A DNA stretch of 64,000 nucleotides. It comes from JBMYRH01 sp049602155 (lineage in GTDB: Bacteria; Myxococcota_A; UBA9042; PHBI01; JBMYRH01). Numbering within the stretch: the stretch's first letter is position 1; every line of letters starts with the position of its first letter. Shown here one piece after another: positions 1 to 9,953 of this stretch. Position numbers and translations under genes: made by a program. A model generated the notes under the pieces. It made no database searches and was not told the DNA's origin. It was given only the letters and a program-made list of their open reading frames with translations. The stretch covers positions 43,131-107,130 of the forward strand of contig JBMYRH010000019.1 in the NCBI GenBank assembly GCA_049602155.1, written 5' to 3'.

Positions 1-425
1 GCCGATCCGCGCACACAAGCGATGCAAGACCGAGTCAACGCGCACAAGGCCCGACAATCCTGGCGCCCCTTTGGCCCCTCGATCCTAGCCGGACATGAGG
101 CGGACTGGTTCCTGACCCCCTTTCATAGCCCGTTCATGCTCTTCACCTTGCCCGTGAAGCCCGAGCGGCTGGATCAAATCCCCGCTGTGGCACACGTCGA
201 TGGCACCACGCGCCCTCAGTCTGTCACCCAAGCTGACAACCCGAACTACCACGCGGTCATCTCTGAGTTTCACCGCTTGACCGGCGTCCCGATGGTGCTC
301 AACACCTCGTTTAATACAGCATTTGAGCCGATCGTGCAGAGCCCGGAGGACGCCATCTCGAGCTTCTTGCAGCTGGGCGTCGACGCCCTAGCGATCGAAG
401 GCTACCTCGTCGAGCGACCACGCCC

Positions 426-429
<4 letters not shown>
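1..429 (+). CDS. Carbamoyltransferase C-terminal fragment (NodU/CmcH family)
   Basis: The 5' part lies outside the window; the reading frame is open from base 1, so the fragment continues upstream of the first ATG at 22. The residues resemble the C-terminal domain of NodU/CmcH/TobZ carbamoyltransferases: a 'WRPFGPSIL' segment, then the family signature 'LNTSFN' followed by 'EPIV' and 'SPEDAI', ending in a short hydrophobic tail. These enzymes move a carbamoyl group from carbamoyl phosphate, via an adenylate, to a sugar or natural-product hydroxyl. The N-terminal catalytic domain, which would indicate the substrate, is not visible. It overlaps the converging lipoprotein gene by a few bases. 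Confidence 0.85.
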
Positions 430-2783
<2,354 letters not shown>

Positions 2784-2831
2784 AGCTGCTTGCGCTGTCC
2801 GTGGCGAACACAGCAGTGGTAGGGTTCGCGC

Positions 2832-3845
2832 ATGAGAGCCCTCGTTTTAGCCTGCGTTTGCCTGATCATCAGCGGCTGCCCCGCCGAATCATCAACGCCC
2901 CAAGTGCCAGTGAGTCAAGGTGATGCAGCGGCCGCGTCGGCCCAACCTTGGCCACGGTTGAAGGCCATCATCATCGCGGATCTGACGGCCCCCGAGAACC
3001 GCCCCGTCGATCTTGAGGCCGAGGAAGACAAGGCTGTACGAGGCGCGCTGACGGCCCCCGGTCGCTTCCACTCCGCCCTGTCCAAAGACCCCGGCGCCTG
3101 CGCGGTAGAGGTCAAGACCTTCTACGGACTCCTCGTCAACGGAGAGCTGACCGCGAAGGCAGACCAAGGCAAGGCCAAGCTCGTCATGGAGGCCGAAGCA
3201 CACTGCCCGACCCAAGGGCGCAGCGATGGCGAGGTCGAGACCTACCGCACGACGCTCTTCCGCGAGGCCCCGTTCTCCAACGTCGACGGCGACCCGAACA
3301 CGGACGGTGTCGCCGCGCTGCGTGCACTGCTCATTCCGCTGAGCGATCAGGTCGCAGCGACCCTCTATGGTCAAGTGACCGTGCGCCACGCCGAGGACGC
3401 AGCCGTCTTAGAGGCCTTGAGCACCGAGCAACCCGCAGGGGTCTTGATGGAGGCGGCGGCTGAGGCCGGTGAACGCAAGCTCCTAGGTGCGCTGGAGAGC
3501 CTGATCAGCCTCACCCGCCACGACGATGACGTCGTCGTCCTCCGAGCCGGAGCCGCGCTAGGCCTCCTAGGCGTCGCCGAGGACCGTGTGATCACAGCGC
3601 TCGCTGCGATGACGGAGGGCCCCGACCACGAGCGCCACCTCATCGCAGTGCACGCAATGGGGGATATTGGGGGCGCCCGCGCGGCACGTTATCTGGACAC
3701 GTTGGCCGTCGGGCATCCCCGACCGGCTCTGCGCGAAGCCGCGCGCCAAGCAGCCAAGCGAGCCAAAGCCCGGGCAACGAAAGCTGACACCGGAGATCGG
3801 TCGGGGCATGATGCGCCGCCTGGGACGGGAGCGGAGAGACCATGA
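2832..3845 (+). CDS. HEAT-repeat lipoprotein
   Basis: A 337-residue protein with a short signal peptide and the lipobox 'IISGC'. The central part has no domain I recognise. The C-terminal third (about residues 190-310) has helical HEAT-type repeats ('VVLRAGAALGLLGVAED', 'HLIAVHAMGDIGG', 'PALREAARQAAKRAKAR'). HEAT repeats form protein-binding solenoids, so a periplasmic scaffold role is likely. The tail is basic, then Gly/Pro-rich. The stop overlaps the start of the MurC-like gene by four bases (ATGA), so the two are probably co-translated; that may tie this protein to the cell envelope, but this is inference from position only. Confidence 0.75.
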   Translation: MRALVLACVCLIISGCPAESSTPQVPVSQGDAAAASAQPWPRLKAIIIADLTAPENRPVDLEAEEDKAVRGALTAPGRFHSALSKDPGACAVEVKTFYGLLVNGELTAKADQGKAKLVMEAEAHCPTQGRSDGEVETYRTTLFREAPFSNVDGDPNTDGVAALRALLIPLSDQVAATLYGQVTVRHAEDAAVLEALSTEQPAGVLMEAAAEAGERKLLGALESLISLTRHDDDVVVLRAGAALGLLGVAEDRVITALAAMTEGPDHERHLIAVHAMGDIGGARAARYLDTLAVGHPRPALREAARQAAKRAKARATKADTGDRSGHDAPPGTGAERP

Positions 3846-5224
3846 TCGACGGCGTGACACGCATTCACTTAATCGGAATTGGCGGAGTCGGCGTGTCCGG
3901 CGTGGCGCGGATGCTGATGGCGATGGGCCATCAGGTCAGCGGCTCGGACGTGCGGGAATCGCAGCTGACCCTCGCCCTGCGCGCCGAGGGCGCGACGGTG
4001 CACATCGGTCACGACGCCAGCTACGTCGAAGACGCAGACCTGGTCATCTACTCGACCGCTGTCCCGGACACCAACCCAGAGCTCGCGAGAGCGAGGGAGC
4101 TCGACCTCCGAGTGGAGCATCGCGCCCAAGGGCTCGGCCATGTGCTCGCAGCCCACGCGCAGACAGTCGGCGTGATAGGGACGCACGGCAAAGGCACGGT
4201 GTCGAGCATGCTCACGTGGATCCTTGAGAGCGCAGAGCGCCAACCGGGGTTCATCATCGGCGGACTGCTTGAGAACTTCGACAAGATCAACGCCCGATGG
4301 ACGGATGGGCGCCTCGCGGTCGCCGAGGTCGACGAGTCCGATGGATCGCTTCGTCACGTCCACCCCGACGTCGTCGTGATCAACAACCTCGAAGCCGATC
4401 ACCTAAACTACTACGACGACTTGGCCCACATCCAAGACACCGTCATCGCGGCGCTCGCCGCGAACCCTCGACTGCGACACGCCGTCGTGAACCACGACGA
4501 TCCGGGGGCAAGAGCCCTGATCCCGAGGCTGTCAGTCCCGGTGACGACCTTTGGCCGTGGTGAGGGCGCCGATGTCCGCGCCACAGCGGTCGAGACCTCC
4601 GCTGGCACCTCTCGCTTCACCATCGTGACCAAGGCCCAAGGCGAGCTCGGCGAGGTCACCCTTGAGGTCCCCGGGCTCTACAACCTCGACAACGCTGTCG
4701 CCGCGACCGCCGCCTCGCTGCTCCTTGATGTGCCCTTCTCTGCCATTCAGAGCGCCATGCCAGTCTTCCGTGGCTTGGAGAACCGGTTCACCGTGGTGGA
4801 CGCCGCCGGCGTGCGCGTGATCAAGGACTACATCAGCCACCCGACGGGGATCCGCCGCGTACTCGAGGCTGCCAAAGCAGATGGTCGACGCATCACAGCC
4901 GTCTTTAAGCCCTACCGCTTCACGATGATCAACTACCTACAGGACGACTACGCCGAGGCGTTCCACGACGCGTCCGAGACGGTGATCACAGAGCTCTATA
5001 CGGCGGGAGAGGTGCCCATCCCAGGCATCGACACCGAGTTCCTCTGCGACAAGATCCGCAGCCGAGGCCCCAAGGTCACCTACATTCAATCGATGGAAGA
5101 CATCATCCCCTATCTGCACGAGGCCGCGAGCGTCGGAGAGCAGGTGATCTTCTTTGGGGGAGACGACCTCTTCCAGCTCGCAGACCGCTACGCTGATGGG
5201 CTCATCGAAGGCGCCTCGGCATGA
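3842..5224 (+). CDS. Divergent MurC-like Mur ligase
   Basis: A 460-residue Mur ligase. The N-terminal Rossmann part 'IHLIGIGGVGVSG' and 'VSGSD' is typical of MurC, which joins L-alanine to UDP-N-acetylmuramate using ATP. The ATP loop is 'GTHGKGTV' (113-120) where MurC normally has GTHGKTTT. 'DESDGS' (164-169) and 'EADHLNYY' (184-191) are present. The C-terminal signature reads 'DYISHPTGI' (329-337) instead of the usual DYAHHPTE, and 'FKPYRF' (355-360) replaces FQPHRY. The GAGDI segment near the end is 'GGDDLF'. So the fold is clear but the substrate is less so: MurC, an Mpl-like recycling ligase, or a specialised paralogue. The stop overlaps the start of murD by four bases. Confidence 0.8.
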   Translation: MIDGVTRIHLIGIGGVGVSGVARMLMAMGHQVSGSDVRESQLTLALRAEGATVHIGHDASYVEDADLVIYSTAVPDTNPELARARELDLRVEHRAQGLGHVLAAHAQTVGVIGTHGKGTVSSMLTWILESAERQPGFIIGGLLENFDKINARWTDGRLAVAEVDESDGSLRHVHPDVVVINNLEADHLNYYDDLAHIQDTVIAALAANPRLRHAVVNHDDPGARALIPRLSVPVTTFGRGEGADVRATAVETSAGTSRFTIVTKAQGELGEVTLEVPGLYNLDNAVAATAASLLLDVPFSAIQSAMPVFRGLENRFTVVDAAGVRVIKDYISHPTGIRRVLEAAKADGRRITAVFKPYRFTMINYLQDDYAEAFHDASETVITELYTAGEVPIPGIDTEFLCDKIRSRGPKVTYIQSMEDIIPYLHEAASVGEQVIFFGGDDLFQLADRYADGLIEGASA

Positions 5225-6534
5225 ACGTGAAGGGGGACCACTTCACGGTGGTCGGCGCGGGTCGCTCCGGGCTCGCCGCCGCCAACGCGCTCGCCGCGCT
5301 GGGTGGCGACGTGCGCCTCGTCGACGGGGCCGATAAGCCTCGCCCTGACGCCCTCGATAACCGAGCTGAATACCGTGGCGGCACGAACGCAGTTCGCCCG
5401 GGGGATATCGCTGTCCTGAGCCCGGGCATCCCCGAGGTCTCTCCGGTGCGTCAAGAGGTCGCCGCCGTCGCCCGCGAGGTCATCGGCGAAGTCGAGCTCT
5501 TCGCCCGCCTCTGCCCCGCACCCATCGTGGCGATCACCGGGACGGACGGGAAGAGCACCACGACGACCATGATCGGCGCCATCCATGAAGCCTCCGGGCG
5601 CCCCACCTTCGTCGGGGGCAACCTCGGCAACCCCCTGACCGAAGCCGTGGGGACGCTCAGCGCTGAGCACATCGTCATCGCCGAGGTGAGCGCCTTCCAG
5701 CTGACGACCTGCGATCGCTTTCACCCCGTCGTAGCCGTCGTGACGAACATCTCAGAAGATCACCTCGACTACCACGGCGGCTACGCGCCCTATCAATCCG
5801 CCAAGCAGCGGGTCTACGCCACCATGGGTGAGGGCGACGTCGTCATCTTGAACCGCGATGACGACGAGATCAGCCGGTGGTCTCTCCCCGAGGGCCCCAC
5901 GCTGAAGTGGTTCTCCATCGCGGGAGCAGACGCAGACGCCACCTACCGTGACGGCGTGCTCTACCTCGGTAGCCGACCCCTGATGACCCGTGGAGAGCTG
6001 CCGCTGCTGGGCCGACATAATGTCGCCAATGCCTTGGCGGCGGCCTTGGCCGCGGAGGCCAGCGGCGTCGAGGACGCCGTGATCAAGCAGGGCTTGATGG
6101 GCTACGCGCCTTTGCCGCACCGCCTTGAGACCGTGGCCACGCTCGACGGGGTCCGGTGGGTCAACGACAGCAAGGCCACCAACCCAAACGCTGCGGCCGC
6201 CGGGATCAGGGCGATCGAGAGCCCGCTGATCTTGCTCGCGGGGGGCTCCAGCAAAGACGCTGACTTCTCGGAGATCGGCGCGCTGATGCGCGCACACACC
6301 CGGCACGCCATCCTCTTCGGCCAGACCCGCGACCAGCTGGCGGAGGCGATCGGTGAGGGGCACCCCGTCACCCGGGTCGAGACCATGGACGAGGCGGTCG
6401 CGCTCGCGGCCGAGATGGCCGAAGACGGCGACACCGTGTTGCTTGGCCCCGCCTGCGCGTCTTACGACCAATTCCGAAGCTACGAGCACCGGGGTCAGGT
6501 CTTCTGCAGCCTGGTGAACGGGCTCCGAGCCTGA
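5221..6534 (+). CDS. murD: UDP-N-acetylmuramoylalanine-D-glutamate ligase
   Basis: Cytoplasmic peptidoglycan precursor enzyme that adds D-glutamate to UDP-MurNAc-L-Ala with ATP. The 437-residue length fits the family. Visible motifs: 'VVGAGRSGLAAA' in the N-terminal nucleotide-binding domain, ATP loop 'GTDGKSTTT' (107-115, Lys111), 'NISEDHLDYH', the C-terminal-domain signature 'WVNDSKATNPNAA', and the near-terminal 'GPACASYDQF' plus 'YEHRGQVF' typical of MurD. Translationally coupled to the MurC-like gene (4-base overlap). None of the usual dcw neighbours (mraY, ftsW, murG, murB, ddl, ftsQ) is adjacent, so the pair stands alone here. It converges on the glycosyltransferase gene with almost no gap. 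Confidence 0.93.
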   Translation: MNVKGDHFTVVGAGRSGLAAANALAALGGDVRLVDGADKPRPDALDNRAEYRGGTNAVRPGDIAVLSPGIPEVSPVRQEVAAVAREVIGEVELFARLCPAPIVAITGTDGKSTTTTMIGAIHEASGRPTFVGGNLGNPLTEAVGTLSAEHIVIAEVSAFQLTTCDRFHPVVAVVTNISEDHLDYHGGYAPYQSAKQRVYATMGEGDVVILNRDDDEISRWSLPEGPTLKWFSIAGADADATYRDGVLYLGSRPLMTRGELPLLGRHNVANALAAALAAEASGVEDAVIKQGLMGYAPLPHRLETVATLDGVRWVNDSKATNPNAAAAGIRAIESPLILLAGGSSKDADFSEIGALMRAHTRHAILFGQTRDQLAEAIGEGHPVTRVETMDEAVALAAEMAEDGDTVLLGPACASYDQFRSYEHRGQVFCSLVNGLRA

Positions 6535-6535
6535 G

Positions 6536-8059
6536 CTAAGCGGGCGCGTCGATGCCGAGCAGGTCGAAGACGTAAGGCTGCAGCCATGGGAACACCCCGG
6601 TGATCGCCCCGGCGTTCTGCAAGAAGCCTCGCGCGATGTCGATGTTCTTGCCCCGCAAGACCACATCTATCCACGCCTTCATCGCTTGGTCGGCGTCATG
6701 CTGACTCAGCTCAAGGCTCACGTTGCTGTCCTGCCCCAAGCAAAGGTCGCACATCACCAAGCCGATGCCCGCCTCGGGTAACTCGTCGACCATCTGGGCC
6801 ACGAGCGCGCGCGTCCCATGGATATCGCCAGACATCATGAGGGCGCGGGCGAACGTGATACCATCAGCCCCTGACGGCGGATCGCCAGCGAGCGGACGCA
6901 TCAGCGCCATCGCTTCCTTAGCGTCACCATCGGCGAGCGCGAGGTCCGCCATGGCGCGGGCCGCGACGGAGATCTCGTCGTCCATCACGTTGTAGGTCAT
7001 GGCCTCGATGATCAACGTGTGGGCCTCTGCGAGTTGACCCGTCGCGAGCGCGATCCGGCACATCCCCATCAACGGACGCACCGATGACAGCTGTAAGTTT
7101 CGCGTCCCAGGGTGCCCGAGCGCGCGCTGATAATCAGCCACCGCGGACTCAAATTGACCGAGGAGTTCACGTTGATGGCCGCGCCAGTAGTGAAACGCCG
7201 CCGAGGGCAAAATTCGTGTCTCCCAGCCCTCCAACCACACCAACGTGCCCTTGGCGTCATCGGGGTAAAGCCCTAAGGCCGTGAGCACGACCAGTTCGCC
7301 TCCGTAGTGAGCATCTGCGATGACCGATGCTCCCCCCCGGTTGAGGGCGGCAGAGGCATCCTGAGCCGCCGCCATCCACAAAGCTTTGTCATGCCAATAG
7401 CGCGCCTGCTCCATGCGCTTGTAGTGACTGTAGAGGTCGTCGGGATCGTCGGCGAGGCACTGCTCCAATAGAGAGATGTCGCGTGTTCTCTTGTCTTTCG
7501 CGGACGCCACGTCGCGCACATAGCCCAGGTGATCCACGACGCCAGTCAAGGCCTCTAGGTGACGCCCTGTTCGCCCGAGGGCGTCAGACACGGACGCTGA
7601 GATGTCTTCATGAATGCGATGCACGAAGCGCACCGCTGGGTCGTTCCTCCAGACGCGAAGCAGAGGCGCCGCGTGGATGTGACCGCTGGGGTGACGGTTC
7701 TCCATCACCACCGTCGCTGCACCGGCGTTGTCCTCGGGCAGGTTCACGAGCACTTTGAGCTGAGCGTGCAGCTCGGGGCTGATGCGCTCATCGGCATCGA
7801 AGAACGCGACCCACTCCCCGGTGGCGAGCTCAAGGCCGGCGTTGCGCGCGGCCGAGAAGTCATCGTCCCACGGTCGATGCGTCACGGTAGCGCCAGCCTG
7901 TTGGAGGATCTCCACGGTCGCGTCTACGGACCCAGTATCGACCACAACAAGCTCATCCCAGAGCCCCTCTACAGAGCGTAAAAAGTCAGGCAGCATGCCA
8001 GCTTCATCACGAACAATCATGCACAGCGAAAGACGTATATCGCGCATAGAAATCGGCAT
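6536..8059 (-). CDS. Family 2 glycosyltransferase with TPR-like C-terminal half
   Basis: A 507-residue protein. The N-terminal 220 residues form a GT2 (GT-A) domain: 'LSLCMIVRDEAGML' opens the nucleotide-sugar fold, 'VVVDTGSVDAT' follows, and 'FFDADERI' supplies the D-x-D metal/sugar-nucleotide motif at 88-90. This arrangement is common in the SunS-like or TPR-GT2 group. The remaining ~290 residues are Ala/Leu-rich helices resembling tetratricopeptide repeats ('YWRGHQRELLGQFESAVADYQRAL'-like spacing). There is no signal peptide or membrane segment, so it is probably cytoplasmic. The acceptor is unknown. Single gene by spacing, converging on murD. Confidence 0.87.
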   Translation of the reverse strand: MPISMRDIRLSLCMIVRDEAGMLPDFLRSVEGLWDELVVVDTGSVDATVEILQQAGATVTHRPWDDDFSAARNAGLELATGEWVAFFDADERISPELHAQLKVLVNLPEDNAGAATVVMENRHPSGHIHAAPLLRVWRNDPAVRFVHRIHEDISASVSDALGRTGRHLEALTGVVDHLGYVRDVASAKDKRTRDISLLEQCLADDPDDLYSHYKRMEQARYWHDKALWMAAAQDASAALNRGGASVIADAHYGGELVVLTALGLYPDDAKGTLVWLEGWETRILPSAAFHYWRGHQRELLGQFESAVADYQRALGHPGTRNLQLSSVRPLMGMCRIALATGQLAEAHTLIIEAMTYNVMDDEISVAARAMADLALADGDAKEAMALMRPLAGDPPSGADGITFARALMMSGDIHGTRALVAQMVDELPEAGIGLVMCDLCLGQDSNVSLELSQHDADQAMKAWIDVVLRGKNIDIARGFLQNAGAITGVFPWLQPYVFDLLGIDAPA

Positions 8060-8168
8060 CTCTCCGTCTAAAAGAGCCGGTTGACTCTCTTGAATTACGT
8101 AGCCGAATCATCCGTCAGAGCGCCGAGACGGTCCAGAAGACCACCCCCCTGTCTCCGAGTCCTCCGTT

Positions 8169-9836
8169 CTAGGGAGGTGGAGGGGAGCAGTAGCCAGGCT
8201 CTGCATGACACTTGCTGTTGACGCACACACCATCGCACTGCGTGCTCGCGGTGCAACTCTGCCTCAAACACCCACCAGCGTCGCATCCAAAGTTCGCAGG
8301 ACACTCAGTCGCATTCTGACAGCTCATCGTCGTGCAGTGACCATCCTCTCCGCAAACCTCACCCTCCTTGCAAGAGTCTGCGGTGCACGCTGGCACACAG
8401 ACCTTAGAGGGCTCGCAGAGGCAGCTCTGAGCATCCCATTCACAGACCGACCCAGCAGCACACTCGGCGTCCTGGTCACAGGTGTCAGCCATCTCGGCGG
8501 GCATGCACATCCCGCAGCCCATGGACTGACCCGGCGCCCAGCACATCGCGAAGTTGTCTTCACATGGCGTCTCAGCCGTACAGCCACCGTCACAGACCTT
8601 GGCAGTGCACTTCGGCATACCGTTAGGCATGCACTCGCAGGTGTTGCAGTCGACCTCCCAGGTCTCCCCCTCCGGATAAAACTCTCCGTCCCACTCGCAA
8701 TCGGCGGAGCACGCCATCTCGGTGCAGGCCACGCTCCCATCAGCCTCGCACGTGCAGGTGTTGCAATCGTCCGCCCAGCTCTCGCCTACAGCGTACGTCT
8801 CTTCACCGACAGTGCAGGTGATCGCGCACGCCATCTCGGTGCAGGCCACGCTCCCATCAGCCTCGCACGTGCAGGTGTTGCAATCGTCCGCCCAGCTCTC
8901 GCCTACAGCGTACGTCTCTTCACCGACAGTGCAGGTGATCGTGCACGCCATCTCGGTGCAGGCCACGCTCCCGTCATCTGTGCAGGTGCAGGTGTTGCAG
9001 TCATCGTCCCAGCTCTCACCAGCTTCATAGGTCTCTTCGCCCACCTGACAGGTGACCGGACAGGCCTCCTCGGTGCAGCTCACGGTCCCGTCGGACTGAC
9101 ACCCACAGGTGTTGCAGGCGACCTCCCAGCTCTCTCCCTCTGCGTAGGTTTGACCGTCGAACTCACAGGTCACGGGGCAGGCCTCGTCTGTGCAGCTGAT
9201 CGCGCCCGCAGCACAGGTGCAGGTGTTGCAGTCCGCCTCCCAGCTCTCGCCGTCGGCGTAGGTCACGTCGCCCACCTGGCACGAACCCGAGCAGTCCAGC
9301 TCCGTGCAGCTCATGGCGCCGTCAGCGCAAGAGCAGGCGTTACAGTCATCGAACCACTCGTCGCCGTCGGCGTAGGTCATGTCGCCTACCTGGCACGAAC
9401 CCGAGCAGTCCATCTCCGTGCAGCTGATGGCGCCGTCGGCGCCGCAGGTGCACGTGTTGCAGTCGACCGTCCAGGTCTCACCCTCGACGTGGATCTCGCC
9501 GTTGACCTCACAGGTCGGAAAGCACGCCATCTTCGTGCAGCCGACCATCCCTTCGGTGCAGGTGCAGGTGTTGCAGTCCACGTCCCAGCTCTCGCCATCC
9601 GCATAGGTGAGCCCATCCACCTCGCAGCTCGCCGCCGAGGTGCAGTCCATCTCGGTGCAATCAAACGCGCCTGACGCATTGCATGTGCATGTATTGCAGT
9701 CGACATCATATCCCTCGCCCTGAGCGTAGGTCTGACCGTCCGCATCGCAAACGACTGCTTCCGAAGGTGAATTCGACGCGTCACACGCCATCATGGTGGC
9801 AATGAGGAGTGCCAAAGATAAGAGAGTCAATCGCAT
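8169..9836 (-). CDS. Lipoprotein with ten tandem VWC/pacifastin-like Cys repeats
   Basis: A 555-residue lipoprotein: a signal peptide ends in 'TMMAC' (Cys18), and a GGAG ribosome site sits before the ATG. Residues 30-418 are ten tandem units of 38-41 residues with the pattern C-x3-G-x2-Y-x2-GE-x-W-x2-DCNTCTC-x2-DG-x3-CT-x3-C. The spacing matches von Willebrand factor type C modules; the second half ('DCNTC.C..G...CT...C') also fits the pacifastin protease-inhibitor signature, though the first Cys lies further away. Residues 419-545 are different Cys-rich modules ending 'GYCSPPPP'. Probably a disulphide-knotted surface protein, either a binding stalk or a protease inhibitor. Units 8 and 9 are near-identical at DNA level. 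Confidence 0.85.
   Translation of the reverse strand: MRLTLLSLALLIATMMACDASNSPSEAVVCDADGQTYAQGEGYDVDCNTCTCNASGAFDCTEMDCTSAASCEVDGLTYADGESWDVDCNTCTCTEGMVGCTKMACFPTCEVNGEIHVEGETWTVDCNTCTCGADGAISCTEMDCSGSCQVGDMTYADGDEWFDDCNACSCADGAMSCTELDCSGSCQVGDVTYADGESWEADCNTCTCAAGAISCTDEACPVTCEFDGQTYAEGESWEVACNTCGCQSDGTVSCTEEACPVTCQVGEETYEAGESWDDDCNTCTCTDDGSVACTEMACTITCTVGEETYAVGESWADDCNTCTCEADGSVACTEMACAITCTVGEETYAVGESWADDCNTCTCEADGSVACTEMACSADCEWDGEFYPEGETWEVDCNTCECMPNGMPKCTAKVCDGGCTAETPCEDNFAMCWAPGQSMGCGMCMPAEMADTCDQDAECAAGSVCEWDAQSCLCEPSKVCVPACTADSCKEGEVCGEDGHCTTMSCQNATECPANFGCDAGGCLRQSCTASTQCDGVCVNSKCHAEPGYCSPPPP
8700..8933. repeat. 117-bp tandem duplication within the VWC-like gene
   Basis: Two adjacent copies of 117 bp (about 8700-8816 and 8817-8933) are nearly base-for-base identical. 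Each encodes one complete 39-residue unit (repeats 9 and 8 of the protein). The other units in the gene share the protein pattern but have drifted at DNA level. This is a recent in-frame duplication, as expected of a repeat protein that grows and shrinks by recombination or slippage. Confidence 0.9.
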
Positions 9837-9953
9837 GCAGGGCTCCAGTGAATCGTGCCGGTCACACTATAGGTCAACCTGAACAATGAGCACGAATCTG
9901 ACTCACTGCGAGGGACCTCAACCGACGTCGAGGGCCACCTGAACAAAAAAAGC

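Noticed and set aside
8205..9674. Long open frame on the plus strand opposite the VWC-like lipoprotein
   Set aside because: Its regular repeats mirror the repeated antisense gene; there is no ribosome site and the composition is that of a shadow frame in GC-rich DNA.
8700..9750. CRISPR-like regular repeats
   Set aside because: Period of ~117 bp, in-frame protein repeats and no unique spacers; not an array.
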